A stretch of DNA of 36,891 nt. Origin: a virus. Shown here in pieces: positions 32,001 to 36,891 of the stretch. The stretch covers positions 1 through 36,891 of the IMG/VR virus record IMGVR_UViG_3300011245_000003; one strand, 5' to 3'. Position numbers and translations under genes: made by a program. Numbering within the stretch: the first letter of the stretch is position 1; each line of letters opens with the position of its first letter. Below the pieces are notes generated by a model. It had not been told where the DNA came from and ran no database searches. It was given only the letters and a program-made list of their open reading frames with translations.

Positions 32001-32226
32001 TGTTTAGCTGCTCCCAGGCTTCTTCAGAAAGTTGTTTAAGAGTTCTAATCCAATGTAGGACATCTAACTGCCCTTTACGAAAGTTTAAATCTTCAAGGCT
32101 TTGTGTAGCCATAAGGTTGTTTCTTTCTTCAATCATTACTTCAACATCTGCCAACAAATCTTTGTAACCTTTTGTTGACATCATGTCGAATCTTGATTCA
32201 TAATACGTCTGGAGTTCTTTATCCAA
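31984..32226 (-). CDS. Small conserved helical protein (80 aa)
   Basis: An acidic all-helical protein, MDKELQTYYESRFDMM...EERNNLMATQSLEDLNFRKGQLDVLHWI and a C-terminal LSEEAWEQL. It is the first gene after the internal promoter at 32263-32291. Its ATG is preceded by GGAGAA. The family recurs in T7-like phages between the portal and scaffold genes as I remember it, with no known function. Confidence 0.7.
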   Translation of the reverse strand: MDKELQTYYESRFDMMSTKGYKDLLADVEVMIEERNNLMATQSLEDLNFRKGQLDVLHWIRTLKQLSEEAWEQLNNETNV

Positions 32227-32262
32227 AGTGGAGTTCTCCTAAATGGTTTTAATAGTAGCTGG

Positions 32263-32291
32263 ACTATAACATATTTTAAGATACTTGTCAA
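32263..32291 (-). promoter_or_regulatory. Leftward sigma70-like promoter (scaffold/capsid operon)
   Basis: On the minus strand, TTGACA (32286-32291) and TATAGT (32263-32268) with a 17-base spacer, and TG one base before the -10 (extended -10). The -35 box overlaps the portal stop codon (TGA). The 16 bases AAATAATGCTTGACAA match the promoter at 36099-36127 exactly. It would drive the small proteins, scaffold and capsid. Confidence 0.85.
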
Positions 32292-34315
32292 GCATTATTT
32301 TGTTGCATTTGTAAATTAACTATTTTTTCGTTAGAGTCTATTTCTCTTTCTTTAAGAATCATTTCAGCAGCTTTAACACGTTTATCAAATTCATTCTTAT
32401 CTTTAGTATTAATGTTTGCTGTCAATGTTCTAATCAAATCAATTTTAGCTTTGTCATCAAGCAACGATGCTTCTGTTAATAATTTTTGAGTTCTTGCCTG
32501 TGCTTCTTGTGCATCTGCAGTAGACTCTTGCGCTCTAGCGTTTAACTCATTAGCTTGAGCCTGTATTAAACTCATTTGTAATTGCTGTGCTTGCATTTCC
32601 ATTTCTTGCGCTTGTGGATCAGGCTGAGACATTTGATCTAGCTGCATCATTAACTCTTCTTTGTTTAACAAACCAGAAGTAGCAATAATACTTCTTAGTA
32701 AGATAGGAACAATAGGTGAGTTAGGTCCAAGCGTTTGCATCAAACCAATAAGCTGTTGCTGTTCGTGTTCTTTAGTAATAGCACCAATAGAAGACAGTGT
32801 AGTAAACTTAAAGTCCTGCATTGGGTAACGGTCAGGATCAAACTGCATATAACGATATGCAACCTTCTTAACCATTGGAATGATGAAGTCATCCTGAAAC
32901 GAAGCCATTGCCACACGATTCTTCTTGACAATAGCAGACATAGCTAATGACATACCCATACCGTTGTTTTGCCCTCCACCTCCTGCTGCACTCTTGACCA
33001 ACTCTGCCGAGTCTAGTGTGCCTGTTGCTTGCAGCAGCATTGCTTCAAAACCTTTTGCTGTTTCATAGTTAGAAGCGTCCGTACTACCGAACTTAAACGG
33101 TTGTAAGATTTCTGCAGGGTTACCATTAGTTAGGATGTTTTTACCAGGTCTAACCTCGAACTTCATACCTCTCGGTAATCTTGTCGCATCAATACCCATC
33201 ATAGGTGCAGTCGTTAGGGCTAGGGAGTCCATGTGGCTGCGTAGCTGGGCATCAATAGCTTTCTGCATATTGTACCCCTTCTCGACTGTTCCAACGCCAT
33301 AGAAGAGCCCTGGACGAACCTCAGGTCTATATGCAATGATAGGTCTATCTTCCATCATGTATGGAGAAGCCTCTGCTTTTAGTAGTGTTCCGTCATTTGC
33401 AATAACAACGATTGCTTCTACCAAATCAGAAACCGTATCTGCAGCAGAGTTCTCAGGAAACAACTCAACAACTTCTTCGTCTTCGTTTTCTATTTCTTCC
33501 AAGTATTCTCTTGGTACAAGACCATAGTAACGAATAATCTTAACCTTATCGTCTTGGTAAGTAGTATCTTCCAAGTGGCTAGGATCTAAGTCATCACCTT
33601 CGTAGTGTGGTTCAATCGATACTTTACGATAAACACCAGACTCAATACCTTTAACAATCTGATACAAACTAACGTACTCTTCTACTGCAACACCCATTGA
33701 GTCATCAATAGCGTCAGCATTAGGATCAATCAGTAAGTTTCTAGGGTTAACTGGTTTAATCTTAACTACAGTCTTTTCTTGCTCGGTAACACCAACAGCA
33801 GCCATGTTGTTAGAATCAGGCATAGGTTGTGTTGTAGGTACACGTTCCATTTCAGTCTTAACTAAAACTTCACCTATACCCGTACCATAGATTTCTGCTA
33901 GTTTAACAATAGACGATACGTTGTTGATATATGCGTTATTGTGTGTGTCTTCTAACAGAAGAGACTGCATTACTTCTACATCAACTCTATTTTCATCTAA
34001 ACCATCATCTGTTATTTCAAACAGTTTTCCGGATCCAGCAAAGCCTTCCATAGTTTCCGCAACCCTGTTATCAACAGCTTGACGGGTAGCAGGACTAATG
34101 ATTTTACTACGCTCACTATCCCTAGTACGATCTTCCGCGCTCCAAACTCCATAGTATATCCTTTCATATTCATCCCACTTAGTTTCATAGTTAGTATCTC
34201 TCCAGTCTCTCCACCTGTCACAGTGTTCAACTACAAAAGATACTAGCTCCTTATCACTCTGAGTTACTTCTTCTTCCTCAGAGTTGAATTCTGTGTCCAT
34301 ATATTGTTCAGCCAT
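32288..34315 (-). CDS. Portal (head-tail connector), P22-like
   Basis: A 675-residue protein between large terminase and scaffold. The N-terminal helical region (CDRWRDWRDTNYETKWDEYER), IISPATRQAVDNRVAETMEGFAGSGK, PVNPRNLLIDPNADAIDDS and a C-terminal glutamine-rich coiled coil (EMQAQQLQMSLIQAQANELNARA) are typical of P22-like portal proteins with a long C-terminal barrel helix. The stop lies in the -35 box of the next promoter. It is the ring where terminase docks and DNA passes. Confidence 0.85.
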   Translation of the reverse strand: MAEQYMDTEFNSEEEEVTQSDKELVSFVVEHCDRWRDWRDTNYETKWDEYERIYYGVWSAEDRTRDSERSKIISPATRQAVDNRVAETMEGFAGSGKLFEITDDGLDENRVDVEVMQSLLLEDTHNNAYINNVSSIVKLAEIYGTGIGEVLVKTEMERVPTTQPMPDSNNMAAVGVTEQEKTVVKIKPVNPRNLLIDPNADAIDDSMGVAVEEYVSLYQIVKGIESGVYRKVSIEPHYEGDDLDPSHLEDTTYQDDKVKIIRYYGLVPREYLEEIENEDEEVVELFPENSAADTVSDLVEAIVVIANDGTLLKAEASPYMMEDRPIIAYRPEVRPGLFYGVGTVEKGYNMQKAIDAQLRSHMDSLALTTAPMMGIDATRLPRGMKFEVRPGKNILTNGNPAEILQPFKFGSTDASNYETAKGFEAMLLQATGTLDSAELVKSAAGGGGQNNGMGMSLAMSAIVKKNRVAMASFQDDFIIPMVKKVAYRYMQFDPDRYPMQDFKFTTLSSIGAITKEHEQQQLIGLMQTLGPNSPIVPILLRSIIATSGLLNKEELMMQLDQMSQPDPQAQEMEMQAQQLQMSLIQAQANELNARAQESTADAQEAQARTQKLLTEASLLDDKAKIDLIRTLTANINTKDKNEFDKRVKAAEMILKEREIDSNEKIVNLQMQQNNA

Positions 34316-34317
34316 AT

Positions 34318-35589
34318 TTAATATCCCGATATAATGTCTAGTGGTTCGTAATCGTCTTCATAATCTTCAAAGTATACTGCTGCATTAGCAATACTGGCAA
34401 TCAAACTAAGAGAATCAACCATGTCATCATGCACACCAGTAGTAGGAAAGTTAAGTAATTCGTCTTTAAACTCTCTAACCCAGTCACCATCACACAATTC
34501 TACCTGCTTATGCTCGAATCTACCCTGTAATGCACCTACAACCCTGTCTATCTTGCTCTTATTGCCTAGTTTTATCTCTTCTATGCGTGGGTATACGTTC
34601 TGTTTTAACATCATCTCTGTTAAATAAGGCAGCAATGCTCTCATTAAAGAACCTTTTTCTATTCCAATTACTTGAATGTCGTATAATTGGACATGCTTTA
34701 GGATTCTCTCGCATACTTCCTTGATATCCCACCTTCCTGCATCAACCTTATCTACCCACCATTTGTTATCATCACCTACTTTAACAATAGCTATAGACGT
34801 TTGGTCTAAGTATTTCTTTTTATTACTGGCTTGTTTAGATACATTCTCGAAACCTGCCAGATCCACAGACATATAATAAGTGCCATGCTCAGGTTCATCG
34901 TCTTTGTCCTTTATTATCACCCAGTCTTCTTTGAATATGTCTGACTGTGGTGCTTCAAAACTAGCCATGAACTCTTGTCTAAACGCAAAGGTAGACATTG
35001 TACTCTTTGCTACATTTATTTCTTCTTCATCTAGCAGTGGGTTATCAAAGCTAGTGAAGTGCCAGGACTTCCAAGCCTTAGTCTCTGGCTTATTACTCCT
35101 ACCCATATTGTATATATCGTAGAAGTGATTACGTCCCTTCGGTGTACCAATAAAAATACAGTGACCCTTTAAGTCAGCTAGCGCTGGTCTAAGAATCTGT
35201 TCAAACACTGTAGGTTTAATATCTGCATACTCATCGAGTACAACAAACTTTAAAGCTACACCTCGCATTGTCTCTGGTCTATCAGCACCTTTCAAGGATA
35301 TAACAGAACCATTAATCAATGTGACCTGCATATTGTTTATGTGACTACTTGCTATAACCGGATGACCTAACTCCAGTAGCTGTTGCCACATAATGTCCCT
35401 AGCCTGTTGCTGCGTAGGGGCTATATACCACACTTGACCCTTCTTAGCTTCTAGCGCAGATACTATTAGTCTCCACGCTGCTAACATACTCTTACCTGTT
35501 CTACGACCTGCAGCTATGACCTTGAACCTAGAGTCATCAGACCAGACCTCCTGTTGCCAGGGTAATAATTTAATCTTTAGGTCTGACAT
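34318..35589 (-). CDS. terL: Terminase large subunit
   Basis: A 423-residue packaging motor. ATPase: Walker A AAGRRTGKS (K33), Walker B VVLDE (D119, E120), coupling motif IGTPKG. Nuclease: SVDLAG, GIEKGSL and HDDMVDSL, the three acidic clusters of the RNase H-like terminase nuclease. The first ATG overlaps the small-subunit gene by 20 bases. The protein is on the short side for the family but all motifs are present. Confidence 0.92.
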   Translation of the reverse strand: MSDLKIKLLPWQQEVWSDDSRFKVIAAGRRTGKSMLAAWRLIVSALEAKKGQVWYIAPTQQQARDIMWQQLLELGHPVIASSHINNMQVTLINGSVISLKGADRPETMRGVALKFVVLDEYADIKPTVFEQILRPALADLKGHCIFIGTPKGRNHFYDIYNMGRSNKPETKAWKSWHFTSFDNPLLDEEEINVAKSTMSTFAFRQEFMASFEAPQSDIFKEDWVIIKDKDDEPEHGTYYMSVDLAGFENVSKQASNKKKYLDQTSIAIVKVGDDNKWWVDKVDAGRWDIKEVCERILKHVQLYDIQVIGIEKGSLMRALLPYLTEMMLKQNVYPRIEEIKLGNKSKIDRVVGALQGRFEHKQVELCDGDWVREFKDELLNFPTTGVHDDMVDSLSLIASIANAAVYFEDYEDDYEPLDIISGY

Positions 35590-35968
35590 TCACAGTCTCG
35601 TATTCTACATCAGTTACTTCTTCATCAATGACTTCAGCTTTACTATCGCCTACCATTGATATCTGTATGTTCACGTTACCTCTACCTGCATCCCTACCCT
35701 TTTCAAAATAAGACATAGGTAACACACGGTCAATACACATCTTAAGACAAGCAACCTGATCTTTATCTTCGTCATCAAGTGCTTTCTTGATAATGGTATT
35801 TATTACTGTCTCACCGCTTGTTGCTAATAGCCTTGCATGAAACTCTTTAATCCTAGCCGTTTCTCCTGGAGGACGACCAACCTTATTTCGTTTCTTTTTT
35901 GCTTCAACTTCAGTCTTTCGAGGTCTACCTCTACCGCGTTTTTTAGGCTGAGGATCTTCAAGGGACAT
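35570..35968 (-). CDS. terS: Terminase small subunit-like DNA-binding protein
   Basis: A 132-residue protein whose N-terminus has AT-hook-like motifs (KKRGRGRPRK, GRPPGE) that bind the minor groove of AT-rich DNA, followed by a helical region (LLATSGETVINTIIKKALDDEDKDQVACLKM) and a beta-rich tail. Its position directly before terL identifies it. It probably recognises the genome end or pac site, and could bind the AT-rich control region beside its own gene. Confidence 0.8.
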   Translation of the reverse strand: MSLEDPQPKKRGRGRPRKTEVEAKKKRNKVGRPPGETARIKEFHARLLATSGETVINTIIKKALDDEDKDQVACLKMCIDRVLPMSYFEKGRDAGRGNVNIQISMVGDSKAEVIDEEVTDVEYETVNVRPKD

Positions 35969-36038
35969 AAAAGTTTATCCTTTCAGGTCTATTAGTAACT
36001 ATAAAAGCTATACAGTATTAAGTTGATAAATCTTTTCT

Positions 36039-36091
36039 AGTTATTATTTTTATTATGGGTTTGAATAGTTTCCCTCTTACACCTGTATAGT
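36039..36091 (+). promoter_or_regulatory. Second copy of the AT-rich leader element
   Basis: AGTTATTATTTTTATTAT then GGGTTTGAATAGTTTC (36039-36072) matches 2442-2476 almost base for base. TTGAAT (36061-36066) and TATAGT (36086-36091) follow, 19 bases apart, with TG before the TATAGT. In this orientation it faces the early genes. The element also lies in the 5' leader of the leftward terminase transcript. Confidence 0.5.
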
Positions 36092-36098
36092 GGGGTTG

Positions 36099-36127
36099 AG
36101 TGTAGCATACTTTTAGTCTTTTGTCAA
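36099..36127 (-). promoter_or_regulatory. Leftward sigma70-like promoter (terminase operon)
   Basis: Minus strand TTGACA (36122-36127), spacer of 17, TACACT (36099-36104), with TG at the extended -10 position. Shares AAATAATGCTTGACAA with the promoter at 32263-32291. It stands about 130 bases upstream of the small terminase start and probably drives the packaging genes. Confidence 0.82.
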
Positions 36128-36163
36128 GCATTATTTATCTTTGCAGGACTACTCTATTTAGTT

Positions 36164-36352
36164 CTAAATGTTCAATATTAGATATAAATTATAACCATAT
36201 GTTTCTAAATGTCTTTTTTCTACATAGTTACTCTTTAATTTATGCAGAATTATGCCTATTTTAGCTTTTTTTGTATCTGTTAAGGTGTCTATCGTATATC
36301 GGTATTGTTGTTGGCACTCCCCCCGTGTCTTTACAGGTCTTATATAAGACAT
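36164..36352 (-). CDS. Doubtful small ORF (62 aa)
   Basis: A 62-codon frame on the minus strand upstream of the terminase promoter. The translation is charged and contains QQQYRYTIDTLTDTKKAKIG. I see no ribosome binding site before the ATG, and it lies in a region rich in palindromes and AT tracts, so it may not be expressed. Kept only because the composition is not obviously random. Confidence 0.2.
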   Translation of the reverse strand: MSYIRPVKTRGECQQQYRYTIDTLTDTKKAKIGIILHKLKSNYVEKRHLETYGYNLYLILNI

Positions 36353-36373
36353 AAGAGTACTCTTGTATAAGAC
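36337..36373. repeat. Adjacent perfect palindromes with direct repeats
   Basis: GTCTTATATAAGAC (36337-36350) and AAGAGTACTCTT (36353-36364) are perfect palindromes. TATAAGAC is repeated at 36343-36350 and 36366-36373. Possible operators for a dimeric regulator. Confidence 0.6.
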
Positions 36374-36532
36374 TACTCAGCTATAAGAGTTACTGTCGAG
36401 GCTCGAAAGTGTGTGCCGCTTCAGTACCCTCTAGCGATGAATAAATAGACTAGGGCGGTCCATAAAAATAATACAGGGGGGTGTGGTATGAATGACACAG
36501 TTCCTGGAAATGTTGTATAAATGATACACATA

Positions 36533-36562
36533 GCTCTGAGAGGCTCTGAGAGCGCTTCTGAG
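36533..36562. repeat. Tandem 10-base repeat GCTCTGAGAG
   Basis: Two head-to-tail copies (36533-36542, 36543-36552) and a third, degenerate copy GCTTCTGAG at 36554-36562. Repeated at close to one helical turn, as operator sites often are. Confidence 0.6.
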
Positions 36563-36650
36563 CGATTCTAGCGGGTTTCGGCTACGATGGTATTACCGAC
36601 ATGACGATCGTTAAATTCCTTATAAATCAACAACTTACAGCCACCCACAG

Positions 36651-36702
36651 ATTGCCACAAATTGCCATACAATTGCCACAAGTTAGGCTCGACTTTGCCA
36701 TA
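36651..36702 (+). repeat. Helically phased TTGCCA repeat array
   Basis: Copies ATTGCCACA (36651), ATTGCCATA (36661), ATTGCCACA (36672) and TTTGCCATA (36694) start 10, 11 and 22 bases apart, that is, on one face of the helix. The last copy coincides with the likely -35 box of the early promoter. Iteron-like: candidate binding sites for a repressor, activator or initiator. Confidence 0.65.
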
Positions 36703-36722
36703 GTTACGGATTAATATATAAC
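36695..36722 (+). promoter_or_regulatory. Candidate early rightward promoter
   Basis: TTGCCA (36695-36700), 16 bases, TATAAC (36717-36722), about 40 bases before the first early ATG. A TGTCG/CGACA inverted repeat (36723-36727 and 36738-36742) begins right after the -10, in the position of an operator or leader hairpin. Confidence 0.5.
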
Positions 36723-36763
36723 TGTCGGTAGCGCAACGACATAATTATATAAAGGAAAGCACA

Positions 36764-36891
36764 ATGATTAAACTTAAACAAATTAAAGCCAATATGACAG
36801 AACTAACCCTCGACAATGGTACGAAGGTTTTATTCAGCTATGAGACACCTGTAGCAGGGTGGGACGATGACGGAGCATTCCGAACTATGGA
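36764..36891 (+). CDS. First early protein, cut by the right window edge
   Basis: Starts at ATG 36764 with AAGGAAAG upstream. The first 42 residues (MIKLKQIKANMTELTLDNGT, then LFSYETPVAG) match the start of a small conserved protein of many marine phages, as I recall, which normally continues for another 30 or so residues past the point where the window ends. If the edges were joined the frame would stop two codons later, so sequence is probably missing. Confidence 0.75.
   Translation, partial: MIKLKQIKANMTELTLDNGTKVLFSYETPVAGWDDDGAFRTM

Larger units (their letters stand above)
35969..36763. other. Divergent control region between structural and early operons
   Basis: About 800 bases between the leftward terminase genes and the rightward first early gene, with few credible genes (one weak ORF at 36164-36352). 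It contains a leftward promoter, an AT-rich shared element, palindromes, a tandem 10-mer, G/C homopolymer blocks (C6 at 36319-36324, G6 at 36476-36481), the TTGCCA array and an eight-base inverted repeat TACCGACA/TGTCGGTA (36594-36601 and 36723-36730). It is the likely site of early promoters, regulator operators and possibly replication origin. Confidence 0.7.

Noticed and set aside
36164-36352. 62-codon minus-strand ORF as a confident gene
   Set aside because: No ribosome binding site, unknown sequence, and it overlaps palindromic control DNA; listed only as doubtful.
36380-36440. A tRNA-like stretch (GTCGAGGCTCGAAAG) in the control region
   Set aside because: No cloverleaf can be drawn: acceptor stem, anticodon arm and T-loop consensus are missing.
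1-36891. CRISPR arrays, integrase, transposon or phage RNA polymerase
   Set aside because: No regularly spaced repeat array, tyrosine or serine recombinase, transposase or T7-type polymerase sequence is visible in either strand.

Overview
The window is a nearly complete genome of a tailed, short-tailed (podovirus-like) virulent bacteriophage, probably marine. About 10.5 kb of rightward early and replication genes meets about 25 kb of leftward structural genes. Genes are packed tightly: most junctions are ATGA or TAATG overlaps. I see no integrase, repressor, tRNA, CRISPR array, insertion sequence or phage RNA polymerase. Transcription therefore probably relies on host RNA polymerase, which fits the sigma70-like promoters found here. 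A T7-type replisome, a monomeric B12-dependent ribonucleotide reductase, a P22-like portal and many small conserved marine-phage proteins suggest a relative of RNA-polymerase-lacking marine podoviruses of Proteobacteria (SIO1/cobavirus-like). That assignment is inference.

Rightward half (1-10514). Positions 1-2432 hold about ten tiny proteins (several with zinc knuckles, one with a single membrane span) behind a degenerate cytosine-methyltransferase-like protein. An AT-rich control element follows at 2442-2496. Then come primase-helicase, DNA polymerase A, a probable ssDNA-binding protein, a 5'-3' exonuclease, a PD-(D/E)XK nuclease that appears to start at a non-AUG codon, a metallophosphoesterase, two small conserved proteins and class II ribonucleotide reductase. 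Together these recycle host nucleotides and replicate phage DNA.

Leftward half (35968 down to 10511). In transcription order: small and large terminase, portal, two small proteins, scaffold, major capsid protein, a terminator, a 23-residue PqqA-like peptide, a long alanine-rich tail fibre, a tandem array of alternative short fibres each followed by a small chaperone-like protein, a cluster of membrane and spanin-like proteins mixed with very basic microproteins, tail tube/adaptor and nozzle proteins, more fibre pieces, a train of internal virion (ejection) proteins, a lysozyme-like protein and a small membrane protein that converges on the reductase gene.

Control region (35969-36763). This lies between the divergent terminase and early operons. 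It holds a strong leftward sigma70-like promoter matching a second one at the portal/32226 junction, a 35-bp element shared with the replication-operon leader, palindromes, a tandem 10-mer and a helically phased TTGCCA array overlapping the likely early promoter. The first early gene is cut by the right edge, and joining the two window edges does not complete it convincingly, so some sequence appears to be missing.

The most striking feature is the PqqA-like peptide (29795-29866, minus strand). It has the exact length and the Glu15/Tyr19 pair of the PQQ precursor, and sits between the capsid terminator and the tail-fibre gene with no other pqq gene in the window.
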